The position numbers and the translations under genes were made by a program. The notes under the pieces are model-generated. The model searched no databases, was not told the origin of the DNA, and saw only the letters and a program-made list of their open reading frames with translations. This document shows positions 1 to 8,914 of a stretch of 33,801 bases of DNA, piece by piece (within the stretch, counting starts at the first letter, position 1; each line of letters starts with the position of its first letter). The stretch comes from Acidobacteriota bacterium (GTDB taxonomy: Bacteria > Acidobacteriota > Vicinamibacteria > Vicinamibacterales > UBA8438): NCBI GenBank assembly GCA_002712885.1, contig PAUN01000064.1, forward strand, positions 55,452 through 89,252, in the 5' to 3' direction.

Positions 1-1986
1 CCGACCGCCGCGCAGGAGGGGACGGCGAATGGGGAGTGGCGCTCTTACGCCGGGGACGTGTGGGGCACGAAGTATTCGCCACTCGACCAGATCACGCCCG
101 ACAATTTCGATCAGCTTGAAGTGACCTGGCGGTGGCGCACCGCCGATTCGCATCTGCCATACGAGAGCGACCAGAGCCTGTCGCTGGCGCCGGCCGAGAC
201 GGTGTTCGCACGGCTTGACGAGGCCGACCCGGCCCGGTGGGTGACGCGGCCCAGCATCGGGCGCCTCTCCGCCACGCCGCTGATGGTGGCCGGCGTCCTG
301 TATCTCGCGACCCCGCTGTATCAGGCAGCAGCCATCGATGCCCGGACCGGTGAGACCCTGTGGGTCCACAATCCGCGTGTCTACGAAGAAGGGAGCCCGC
401 CCCTGCCGGCTCCCTGGAACCATCGAGGGGTAGCCTACTGGGAGCGTAACGACGAAGCGCGGATTGTCTGGGGAACCGGCGACGGTTTCCTCACGGCAGT
501 CGACGCCAAGACCGGTCTTCTGGCGACCGGTTTCGGAGACAGAGGACGGGTCAGTCTGGAGGACGGGCTCCCGCGCGCGCGTCAGCACGCCAGCGGCTTG
601 CCCCCGCCGTCCCGGTCGCCACCGCTCGTCGTCGGTGACCGTGTCATCGTCGGCTCATCAGTTCATGACTACGTCGCGACCAGAGAGAACCCGCCCGGGT
701 TCGCGCGGGTCTACGACATGCGCACGGGTCGACACGAGTGGGACTTCCACGCCGTGCCACAGAGCGGCGACGCGTTTGGCGCCGATACCTGGCTGAACGA
801 GTCGTGGCGCTACTCGGGCAACACCAACATTTGGGGCAACATCACCGCTGACCCAGAGCTGGGCTACGTCTATCTGGCCACCAGCACGCCGACCTCGGAC
901 TTCTATGGCGGACACCGGCTCGGTGACAACCTCTTCGCCGAGAGCATCATCTGCGTCGACATCGAAACAGGCCAGCGGGTCTGGCACTACCAGTTCGTCC
1001 ACCACGGTGTCTGGGACTATGACAATCCGACCGGACCCAATCTGCTCGACGTGACGATCGCCGGTCGACGGGTGAAGGCGGTCGCGCAGGCGACCAAGCA
1101 GGGGTTTGTCTACATGTTCGACCGCGTGACCGGTGAGCCGGTCTGGCCGATCGAGGAACGACCGGTCTCGACCGACACCGATCTTGCCGGTGAGCTGCTG
1201 GCGCAAACGCAGCCGTTCCCGACCCGGCCGGCCCCGTTCGAATATCAGGGCACGTCCATCGACGACTTGATCGATTTCACTCCGGAAATCCGGCAGATGG
1301 CGGTCCACGCCGTGGCCGGGTTCCGCCTTGGCCCGCTGTATACGCCGCTGTCGTTGCGGGGCACCATCTTTCGCCCCAGCGCCGGAGGCGGTGCGAGTTG
1401 GGGTGGGGCAGCCGTCGACCCAGAGACCGGCCTGCTGTATGTGCCGTCACGCAACGTGCACACGGTCATGCGGTTTCGTGAGCCGGTGTCCGAAGATGCG
1501 GCGACGCTGCGTTATTTGCTCAGCCAGGGCGGGGCCGAGTTCCTGGCAGGGGGGAACGAGATTCGGCAGCCACAGATGCCGGAGGGACTCCCACTCTGGA
1601 AGCCCCCGTATTCGCGGATGACCGCCATTGATATGAACACCGGTGATCATGCGTGGATGACTCCGACTGGCGACGGCGACCGGATTCGGAACCATCCGCG
1701 GTTGCGCGATCTGGATCTCCCGGCGCTGGGGGGCGACGCCGGGCGGAACGGGCCCGTCGTGACCAGCACCCTGGTCATCTACCCCCTCACCGCCGGTGGC
1801 ACCGACGGCGGACCGCGTCTGGCCGCCTACGACAAGGCCACCGGCGAACCACGCGGGTCCGTCGATCTACCGGGGGGCGCGATCGGGACGCCGATGACCT
1901 ATGTGTTGGACGGCCGTCAATACATTTCCCTGACCGTGGGCGGGGAGGTGCCGGCACTGATCGCGCTGACGCTGGCCACTTCGTAG
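1..1986 (+). CDS. PQQ-dependent (quinoprotein) dehydrogenase, beta-propeller; 5' end truncated by window edge
   Basis: Reading frame is open from base 1 (PTAAQEGTANGEWRSYAGDVWGTKYSPLDQITPDNF...), typical PQQ-propeller N-terminus 'YAGDxxGTKYSPLDQI'; repeated 'DxxTGxxxW' blades; 'HHGVWDYDNP' motif; stop at 1984-1986. Confidence 0.9.
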   Translation, partial: PTAAQEGTANGEWRSYAGDVWGTKYSPLDQITPDNFDQLEVTWRWRTADSHLPYESDQSLSLAPAETVFARLDEADPARWVTRPSIGRLSATPLMVAGVLYLATPLYQAAAIDARTGETLWVHNPRVYEEGSPPLPAPWNHRGVAYWERNDEARIVWGTGDGFLTAVDAKTGLLATGFGDRGRVSLEDGLPRARQHASGLPPPSRSPPLVVGDRVIVGSSVHDYVATRENPPGFARVYDMRTGRHEWDFHAVPQSGDAFGADTWLNESWRYSGNTNIWGNITADPELGYVYLATSTPTSDFYGGHRLGDNLFAESIICVDIETGQRVWHYQFVHHGVWDYDNPTGPNLLDVTIAGRRVKAVAQATKQGFVYMFDRVTGEPVWPIEERPVSTDTDLAGELLAQTQPFPTRPAPFEYQGTSIDDLIDFTPEIRQMAVHAVAGFRLGPLYTPLSLRGTIFRPSAGGGASWGGAAVDPETGLLYVPSRNVHTVMRFREPVSEDAATLRYLLSQGGAEFLAGGNEIRQPQMPEGLPLWKPPYSRMTAIDMNTGDHAWMTPTGDGDRIRNHPRLRDLDLPALGGDAGRNGPVVTSTLVIYPLTAGGTDGGPRLAAYDKATGEPRGSVDLPGGAIGTPMTYVLDGRQYISLTVGGEVPALIALTLATS

Positions 1987-2042
1987 CCGCGGGTCTTCAG
2001 ACCCGCCGGAGCACCGTCACCGCGCGGACCTGCGCGACGCTA
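1984..2042. repeat. Degenerate REP-like palindromic element (one intact hairpin GCGGGTCT-TC-AGACCCGC at 1989-2006)
   Basis: Perfect 8-bp stem with TC loop, same architecture as the first hairpin of the element at 29391-29442; second half (cgcggacctgcgcgacgctaa) looks like an eroded second hairpin. Confidence 0.45.
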
Positions 2043-2129
2043 AGAGAAGAGGATAGTGGTTTGGTTGCAGCCAGAGGCGTGACAGCCGTGTGAGAATGGT
2101 CGCCGGATGAGACCGCGTCACCGCGCGGC

Positions 2130-2150
2130 ACGGCCGCGTTCCGCGGCCGT
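2130..2150 (+). promoter_or_regulatory. GC-rich hairpin (ACGGCCGCG-TTC-CGCGGCCGT) just upstream of the cyclophilin ribosome-binding site
   Basis: Perfect 9-bp inverted repeat with 3-nt loop; GGAGG at 2155-2159; ATG at 2172. Confidence 0.4.
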
Positions 2151-2171
2151 CGACGGAGGTCAGAAACAATC

Positions 2172-2696
2172 ATGTCCAGCGATAGTCAGGCTTCGAACGA
2201 ACTCGTCGCCGTGTTCGACACGGTCAAAGGGGAAATCCGCGTCGCGCTCTTTCCGACGGAGGCGCCGATGACGGTGGCCAACTTCGTCAACCTGGCGATA
2301 CGTGGCTACTACAACGGCCTGAAGTTTCATCGGGTCCTCGCCAACTTCATGGTGCAGGGCGGCGACCCCACCGGGACCGGCATGGGTGGCCCCGGGTACA
2401 ACTTCGGGGATGAGTTCAGCCCCATCCGACGACACGACTCGGCCGGTGTGCTCTCGATGGCCAACGCCGGACCCGGAACCAACGGGAGCCAATTCTTCAT
2501 CACGCATGGTCCGACCCCTCATCTGGACGGCAAGCACTCGGTGTTCGGGCAGGTGTCGTCTGGGCAGGACATCGTGAATGCGATCGCGCAGAACGATGTG
2601 ATGACGACGGTCACGATCGAAGGCGACGCGTCCGCTCTGCTCGAGGCACAGAAGTCACAGGTCGATGGGTGGAACGGGGTGTTGGATAGCCAGTAA
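2172..2696 (+). CDS. Peptidylprolyl isomerase, cyclophilin type
   Basis: Cyclophilin motifs '[38 protein letters not shown]', '[37 protein letters not shown]'; GGAGG Shine-Dalgarno upstream. Confidence 0.96.
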   Translation: MSSDSQASNELVAVFDTVKGEIRVALFPTEAPMTVANFVNLAIRGYYNGLKFHRVLANFMVQGGDPTGTGMGGPGYNFGDEFSPIRRHDSAGVLSMANAGPGTNGSQFFITHGPTPHLDGKHSVFGQVSSGQDIVNAIAQNDVMTTVTIEGDASALLEAQKSQVDGWNGVLDSQ

Positions 2697-2702
2697 GGGC
2701 CG

Positions 2703-2753
2703 GAGGGCAATCGAGTTGCCCTCTCTGGGCGTGTTGCCACGTCCAGAGAGGGC
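2703..2753. terminator. Bidirectional terminator-like hairpin between convergent genes, with an overlapping alternative hairpin
   Basis: GCCCTCTCTGGGCGT-gttgcc-ACGTCCAGAGAGGGC (2718-2753), 15-bp stem with one G/T pair; alternative GAGGGCAA (2703-2710)/TTGCCCTC (2716-2723). Lies between convergent stops at 2696 and 2771. Confidence 0.65.
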
Positions 2754-2770
2754 GTTGCCTGCACGGGTCC

Positions 2771-3751
2771 TTAGCGCTCGTCCATGCGTGCGCCACCCAG
2801 GATCCCCGTCATCGAATGGTTGCCCTCGTGGCAGGCATATTCGAACAGAGTGAGATCGTTGAGACGCATCGGAATCTCGGCCGTCCAGGGCGTGGTCCAG
2901 GTCGCGGGGTCGTTAACGGTGAACGAATAGAGCAGCGTACTGTCGTCGGCGCGGGTAAACCGTTCGACCAATGTCATGTTCGCGCTGGTCCCGCGCCATC
3001 CCCGCTGAGCGCTGAAGTTGGTGGTTTCCACCACCAATGTGTCGCCGTCCCAGTGTCCCCGTGAATCGCCGGACCACTGGCGGATGTCGCCCGGCAGTGG
3101 GGGCCGCCGGTCCAGCGGGACCACCCGGGCGGTATGCACCATTTCAGTCACGAGCACGACGTGGTCCTGGGTTTGAAACAGCTGGAGGTTCTGGTTGTAG
3201 CCGCCCGGGGTGATCGGCGGTCCGGCGTTGAAGCCGAGGATGCACCGATCGTAGGCGCTCCGGTCGACCCATGAATCGGCGGGGTGTGCCTCACGATGCA
3301 CTCGGCGCTCGTCGGCGACCTGCTGCCCCTCCGTCGTGAGATCCGGAATACGGCCGTCGGCTGGATCGACGACCAGTGACGTGCGTCGAGTACCAACGGT
3401 GCGGGTGCCCCGGTCGAGCCAAAAATTATTATAGAACCCGGGGGCTCCTTCCTCGCCTCGGTCCACGCTTGCGGTGACCTCGGTCCGTTGAGCGGCCCGG
3501 ATCGCGAGATCGGCGTTCCGCGAGATCACCTCCTGCTCCAGGTTGGCCGCCTCTTCCGCGCTCAAGAATTCCTGGTCTGACAAACTCCGGGGACGCTCCA
3601 GCGGGGTAATGGTGCGGAAATCCCAGATACCCTGCAGATCTGGCTGTCCCCAAGACGTCCGCGGAATGGTTTGGGCCCCCACGGAGCCGGCTGCGATCGA
3701 CAACAGGGTAACGACGCTCACTAACAACGACGTGAGAATTCGATGACGCAT
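2771..3751 (-). CDS. Secreted 'PDLQGIW...CHEGN' family protein of unknown function (copy 1)
   Basis: Signal peptide from MRHRILTSLLVSVVTLLSIAAGSVGAQ (ATG complement 3749-3751, preceded by GAGGAG); 'GQPDLQGIWDFRTITPLERPRSLSDQEFLSAEEA'; C-terminal 'FEYACHEGNHSMTGILGGARMDE'. The ORF-track start at 3922 adds a 57-aa non-signal extension that is probably not translated. Confidence 0.85.
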   Translation of the reverse strand: MRHRILTSLLVSVVTLLSIAAGSVGAQTIPRTSWGQPDLQGIWDFRTITPLERPRSLSDQEFLSAEEAANLEQEVISRNADLAIRAAQRTEVTASVDRGEEGAPGFYNNFWLDRGTRTVGTRRTSLVVDPADGRIPDLTTEGQQVADERRVHREAHPADSWVDRSAYDRCILGFNAGPPITPGGYNQNLQLFQTQDHVVLVTEMVHTARVVPLDRRPPLPGDIRQWSGDSRGHWDGDTLVVETTNFSAQRGWRGTSANMTLVERFTRADDSTLLYSFTVNDPATWTTPWTAEIPMRLNDLTLFEYACHEGNHSMTGILGGARMDER

Positions 3752-3903
3752 CGGGATCTCCTCGTGTGTTCTAGGTGCGTTTTCCAAGCATCGTAACAGT
3801 CTGGGGTGAAAGAGGCTATGACAGATATGATTGCCTTGCCCAGCGGTGTTGCGAAGGGTGGGGAACCCGAGGGGCACGCCGACATTTGACTGAGGAGACA
3901 ACC

Positions 3904-4890
3904 ATGGCGACGATTCGCGCATTCGGTGCGACCCTGCTTTGTTCCGGTCTGCTGGCCGCGTGCGATGCGTCGTCGTTCACGCAGCCGGAGACCCGGGAAC
4001 CGACTTCGATCGAGCAATTCGATCAATGGATGGACGAACTGTCGAACTGGGGGAGGTGGGGACCGGACGACCAGTTGGGCGCGGCGAACCTGATGACGGA
4101 GGCCAAGCGCCGGGAGGCGGCCGCCCTGGTGCAAACCGGGACCACGGTGTCGTTGGCACACGACCTAATCACCGAGGCGGGCGCGGACGCGGCAGAGCCG
4201 TATGTGCTGCAGATGACGGTCAACGCGGAGGCCCAGAATTCGGGCGACCGCGTCGACGTCTACTTTCACGGCGTCACGTTCTCGCATCTGGACGGGCTGT
4301 GCCACGTGTTCTACAAGGACAAGATTTACAACGGGCACGACTTCCAGGACGTGGTGACCGAGGACGGCTGCAACCAGCTCGACACACTCGCCATGAAGGA
4401 CGGGCTGGTGACCCGAGGCGTCCTGGTCGACATGCCTCGCTTGAAAGGTGTGCCGTACTTGGAGCCTGGTACCAAGCTCTATCAAGAGGATATCGAGGCC
4501 TGGGAGGAGTACGCCGGCGTGACACTGGGAGCCGGAGATGCGCTACTTCTGCGGGTTGGTCGCTGGGAGCACCGGGCCGAGCACGGACCGACCCGCGAGA
4601 TGGCCGGGTGGGACGCCTCGGTCATTCCGTGGCTGGCTGAGCGTGATATCTCGCTCCTCGGTGCCGATTCGGTCCACGAGGCCCCGGGCAGTGTGCCGGG
4701 TCTCCGTGTCAACCCTATTCACCGCTTCGCCATCGTGTCGCGCGGGATGAACCTACTTGACAACCTCGACCTCGACGCTGCGGCTGAAACCGCGGCGGGC
4801 CTGAATCGTTGGGAGTTCATGCTGGTTGTCGCGCCGCTCCGCGTGCCAGGCGGTACGGGGTCACCGGTCAACCCGATCGCGATTTTTTGA
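3904..4890 (+). CDS. Cyclase family (kynurenine formamidase-like) lipoprotein
   Basis: MATIRAFGATLLCSGLLAACDASS lipobox-type signal; cyclase/formamidase metal motif 'HGVTFSHLDGLCH'; C-terminal 'FMLVVAPLRVPGGTGSPVNPIAIF' typical of the family; GAGGAG upstream of ATG 3904. Confidence 0.88.
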   Translation: MATIRAFGATLLCSGLLAACDASSFTQPETREPTSIEQFDQWMDELSNWGRWGPDDQLGAANLMTEAKRREAAALVQTGTTVSLAHDLITEAGADAAEPYVLQMTVNAEAQNSGDRVDVYFHGVTFSHLDGLCHVFYKDKIYNGHDFQDVVTEDGCNQLDTLAMKDGLVTRGVLVDMPRLKGVPYLEPGTKLYQEDIEAWEEYAGVTLGAGDALLLRVGRWEHRAEHGPTREMAGWDASVIPWLAERDISLLGADSVHEAPGSVPGLRVNPIHRFAIVSRGMNLLDNLDLDAAAETAAGLNRWEFMLVVAPLRVPGGTGSPVNPIAIF

Positions 4891-5143
4891 CGAAAGGCCT
4901 CATCGAGACCTTGATATTCGCATGGGTCGATTGCCGACGGGTCGGTCGTGCTGTTTTCTGGCTGCGGCCGTCCTGCCGACGGCGACGCCGGCGCGTGGTC
5001 AGACCGGGGTTTACGCCACGCCGGCGAGCAGATACCATTGAGTCCCAGCGGAGCGAATGCAGCGCCACGTTCACTGCGGGCTGCGAGCCGAGGCCGATGT
5101 CGCCTCGAGCGAGGAAGGGACGACTCTCGGGAGAGTGACGCCA

Positions 5144-7558
5144 ATGACGGCCAGACGGATCGTGGCGGGGGTCGGAATCACCCTGCTTGTCGGCGTCTCG
5201 GGTCTGCTTAGCCACGCCCAGACGCCACCGTCGAGCGGCGCGACCCAACGTGCCCTCCTCGACCAGTATTGTGTCGCCTGCCACAACGATAGCACCCGAC
5301 AGGCTGGGCTGACCCTCCAGACCATCGATGCCGGGCACGTGGGCCAGGTCGCCGACGAGGTCGAGGCGTGGGAAAAGGTGGCGCGCAAGTTGCGGGCCCG
5401 TGCGATGCCGCCTCCTGGGCGGCCACGGCCAGACGATGCGGCCTACGAGGCGGTGGCTTTATCGCTCGAAGCCGCGCTCGACGCGGCGTCCGCCGCCGCA
5501 CCGAATCCAGGCCAGCCCCCGATTCATCGGCTGAACCGGGTCGAGTATCGCAACGCGATTCGCGATCTGCTGGCGCTGGAGCTTGATGAGCGTGAATTGC
5601 TGCCCCCGGACGAGTCCGGCTACGGTTTCGACAACATCGCCGACATACTCGCCGTGTCGCCGGTGCTGCTCGACCGCTACATGGTGGCGGCCGAGAAGAT
5701 CAGTCAACTGGCGCTGGGTGATCCATCGATACGTCCGGCGGTCGAGATACACACTGTCCCCTACACGCTCTGGCAGGACGGTCGGATGAGCGAGCAGCTG
5801 CCGTTCGGGTCTCGAGGCGGTCTGGCCGTGCGACACCACTTCCCGCTGGACGGCGAGTATGTCATCAAGCTGACCCTGCAGCGAGCCTACGGGAACCATA
5901 TTCGTGGACTCGGCGAGGCGAACGACATTGAGCTCCGGCTGGACCGACAGCGCATCCAGCAGTTTACGGTGGGCGGAGACGGTGAGCGTGCACCTTGGGA
6001 TGCCGTGTCGAGACCGACATTCTACGAACAGACGGCCGACGAGGGGCTAGAAATACGCCTTGAGGTGAACGCGGGCACCCGAGTCATCAGTGCGGCATTT
6101 CTTGACAGAGGAGCGGTGGTCGAAGGGGTGCTCGAACCGCGTCCCGCCGTCTCCAGCCTAGCGTATGCGCGCGACCGCAACGCCGCCATGGCCCTCGAGA
6201 GCATCACCATCAGCGGGCCGTTCAACGCGCGTACGCCGGACAAGACACCAAGCCGTGACCGAGTCTTCGTGTGCTATCCGGCGGCGGCGGCGCCAGAGGC
6301 GGACGTCGAGGCGTGCGCCGGGGAGATTCTTTCCAGCCTTGCCCGCCGAGCGTTCCGGCGACCGGTTGCTCAGACCGACGTCGAGCCGCTGCTGTCGCTG
6401 TTTCGCGAGGGACGCGATGAGGGCGGTTTCGAGACTGGCATCCAGTTCGCGCTGCGCGGGGTGTTGATCGACCCCGAGTTCCTGTTCAGGGTAGAGCGCG
6501 ACCCGGCTGGTGTAGCGCCTGGTGCGGCGTTCGCGCTCAGCGACGTGGAACTGGCCTCGCGGCTGTCGTTCTTTTTGTGGAGCACCATCCCGGACGACGA
6601 GTTGCTCGAGGTGGCTGAGCGTGGCGACCTCAGAGACCGGACCACGTTGGAGGCGCAGGTGTCGCGTATGTTGGCCGACCCACGGTCGGACGCGCTCATC
6701 GAGAACTTCTTCGGGCAGTGGCTTCTGTTACGCAATATGAGCGCGGCGTCGCCCGACCCGGATGCCTTCCTCGACTTCGACGAGAACCTCCGCGAAGCGA
6801 TGGCGCGGGAGACGGCGCTCTTCGTCGAGAGTCAGATCCGAGACGACCGTGGCGCGTTGGATCTGTTGCGCGCAGACTACACCTATCTGAACGAGCGGCT
6901 CGCCCGCCACTACGGCATTCCCCATGTGTATGGGAATCACTTCCGCCGGGTGCCGGTGGATGGTGCTCGCGGGGGCTTGCTGGGGCAGGGGAGCATTCTG
7001 ACCGTGACGTCCTACCCCAATCGGACGTCTCCGACAAAACGTGGGCTCTGGGTGCTCGAGAATCTGCTGGGGTCGCCGCCACCGCCACCGCCGCCGGACG
7101 TCCCTGGGTTGCCCGACGCGGACCATGGCGATACCGGGCGCTCGCTGTCGATGCGTGAGCGGATGGAAGTGCACCGCACCAGTCCGGTCTGTGCGAGTTG
7201 TCACGTATTGATGGACCCGCTTGGCTTTTCGCTTGAGAACTTCGACGGCATCGGGGCCTGGCGAACTGACGAGGACGGCGCGCCGATCGACGCTTGGAGC
7301 GCGCTGCCCGACGGTACGAGTTTCGAAGGGCCGTCCGGTCTGCGGGATTTGTTGCTCGACCAGGGGGAGCGCTTCGCCGAGACGGTCACCGAGAAGCTCC
7401 TGACGTATGCGCTCGGCCGAGGCGTGGAGTACTACGATGGACCGGCCGTTCGCGCTATCACCGCGGGTGCGGCTGTGAACGAGTACCGTTGGTCGTCGCT
7501 CATTGTCGGCATCATTGAAAGCACGCCGTTTCAGATGAGGAGATCGCGCGAGCCATGA
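5144..7558 (+). CDS. DUF1587/DUF1592/DUF1588/DUF1595/DUF1585 multidomain secreted cytochrome c-like protein (module A)
   Basis: Signal peptide MTARRIVAGVGITLLVGVSGLLSHAQ; heme motif CVACH (5270-5284); 'HRLNRVEYRNAIRDLLALE'; 'SRLSFFLWSTIPDDELL'; 'PPPPPPPDVPGLPD'; second heme motif CASCH (7190-7204) 'CASCHVLMDPLGFSLENFD'. Confidence 0.92.
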   Translation: MTARRIVAGVGITLLVGVSGLLSHAQTPPSSGATQRALLDQYCVACHNDSTRQAGLTLQTIDAGHVGQVADEVEAWEKVARKLRARAMPPPGRPRPDDAAYEAVALSLEAALDAASAAAPNPGQPPIHRLNRVEYRNAIRDLLALELDERELLPPDESGYGFDNIADILAVSPVLLDRYMVAAEKISQLALGDPSIRPAVEIHTVPYTLWQDGRMSEQLPFGSRGGLAVRHHFPLDGEYVIKLTLQRAYGNHIRGLGEANDIELRLDRQRIQQFTVGGDGERAPWDAVSRPTFYEQTADEGLEIRLEVNAGTRVISAAFLDRGAVVEGVLEPRPAVSSLAYARDRNAAMALESITISGPFNARTPDKTPSRDRVFVCYPAAAAPEADVEACAGEILSSLARRAFRRPVAQTDVEPLLSLFREGRDEGGFETGIQFALRGVLIDPEFLFRVERDPAGVAPGAAFALSDVELASRLSFFLWSTIPDDELLEVAERGDLRDRTTLEAQVSRMLADPRSDALIENFFGQWLLLRNMSAASPDPDAFLDFDENLREAMARETALFVESQIRDDRGALDLLRADYTYLNERLARHYGIPHVYGNHFRRVPVDGARGGLLGQGSILTVTSYPNRTSPTKRGLWVLENLLGSPPPPPPPDVPGLPDADHGDTGRSLSMRERMEVHRTSPVCASCHVLMDPLGFSLENFDGIGAWRTDEDGAPIDAWSALPDGTSFEGPSGLRDLLLDQGERFAETVTEKLLTYALGRGVEYYDGPAVRAITAGAAVNEYRWSSLIVGIIESTPFQMRRSREP

Positions 7559-8907
7559 TTGTCACCAGAAAATACCTCCCGCGTCGGACGTTCCTCCGGG
7601 GTCTCGGTGTCACGCTGGCCCTCCCGATGCTGGACAGCATGGTGCCGGCGTTTGGCGGCGCGCAGATCCGTGCGGCCGAAGCGGTGCGCCGTCTCGGGGT
7701 CGTCTACGTGCCGAACGGCATGTTTATGCCGAACTGGACCCCCGAGGTCGAGGGTGGCCCACTCGAGATCACGCAGACGCTCCAGCCGCTGGCGCGGTTC
7801 AAGGACCGGATGCTGATGGTCAGCGGGCTTTGCAGCGAGGAGGGCATCGCGCGTCCCGGCGAGGGCGCCGGCGACCATGCCCGGGCGGCCGGCGCATTCC
7901 TGACCGGCGTCCATCCGAAGAAGACCGAGGGCCACGATATCAGGGCCGGCGTCTCGATGGACCAGATCGCCGCCCGGGTGCTGGGACAGGAGACTCAGCT
8001 CGCCTCGCTCGAGCTCTCGCTCGAATCGGCGGAACGGGCCGGGTCGTGTGATCCGGGCTATAGCTGCGCCTATGCCAACACGCTGTGCTGGAGCAGTGCC
8101 ACCACCCCGTTGCCGATGGCGAGCGACCCGCGCGCGGTGTTTGAACGGTTGTTCGGCACCACCGGCACCAACGACCCGGCCGCCTGGCTACAGGCGCGAC
8201 AGCACGATCGCAGTCTGCTCGATATGGTCACGGCGAAAGTGGCTCGGTTGAGCGGCGAGCTCGGTCCTCGCGATCGGGTCAAGCTGAACGAGTATCTCGA
8301 AGCGGTGCGCGACGTCGAGCGGCGTATCCAGATGGCCGAGCGGCAGACCACGCGCGAGCTCCCGGCGATGGATCAACCGGTCGGTGTGCCCGATAAGTTC
8401 GAGGAACACGCCAAGCTCATGTTCGATCTCCAAGTGCTGGCCTATCAGGCCGACCTGACTCGGGTTATCACCTTCATGATGGGGCATGAGACCAGCAACC
8501 GGGCCTATCCCGAGATCGGGGTGCCGGATGCGCACCACGCCTTGTCGCACCACGGGGGCGACAAGATACTGATCGAGCGGCTCAAGAAAGTAGACAGCCA
8601 CCTGACCGCGATGTTCGCGCACTACGTGGATCGGTTGGCGTCGACGCCTGACGGCAACGGCACGTTGCTCGATTCCGTGATGGTTCTCTATGGCAGCGGC
8701 CTGAGCGATGGCAATCGGCATGACCACCACGATCTGCCGGCATTGCTCGTCGGTGGCGGTGCCGGCCAGTTGTCCGGCGGGCGCCACATGCGGGTGGCCA
8801 AAGACACACCCAACACGAACCTATTCCTCGCCATGCTCGACAAGCTCGGTGTTGCGGTCGAGACCATGGGCGACAGCAACGGCCGGCTCGACACGCTGTC
8901 GGTCTGA
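7555..8907 (+). CDS. DUF1552 domain-containing protein with Tat signal (module A)
   Basis: Twin-arginine leader 'LPRRTFLRGLGVTLALPMLDSMVPAF'; 'RLGVVYVPNGMFMPNWTP'; overlaps the upstream DUF1592 gene by ATGA; highly similar to ORF 20562-21920. Confidence 0.93.
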   Translation: MIVTRKYLPRRTFLRGLGVTLALPMLDSMVPAFGGAQIRAAEAVRRLGVVYVPNGMFMPNWTPEVEGGPLEITQTLQPLARFKDRMLMVSGLCSEEGIARPGEGAGDHARAAGAFLTGVHPKKTEGHDIRAGVSMDQIAARVLGQETQLASLELSLESAERAGSCDPGYSCAYANTLCWSSATTPLPMASDPRAVFERLFGTTGTNDPAAWLQARQHDRSLLDMVTAKVARLSGELGPRDRVKLNEYLEAVRDVERRIQMAERQTTRELPAMDQPVGVPDKFEEHAKLMFDLQVLAYQADLTRVITFMMGHETSNRAYPEIGVPDAHHALSHHGGDKILIERLKKVDSHLTAMFAHYVDRLASTPDGNGTLLDSVMVLYGSGLSDGNRHDHHDLPALLVGGGAGQLSGGRHMRVAKDTPNTNLFLAMLDKLGVAVETMGDSNGRLDTLSV

Positions 8908-8914
8908 CCACGCG

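Noticed and set aside
7075-7110. CCGCCACCGCCACCGCCGCC microsatellite-like stretch
   Set aside because: Encodes the conserved poly-proline 'PPPPPPPDVP' also present at 20090-20120; explained by protein conservation, not repeat expansion.
8708-8914. N-terminal extension of the ankyrin ORF into DUF1552
   Set aside because: Out-of-frame overlap with conserved DUF1552 codons; plausible starts exist at 8915 or 9041.
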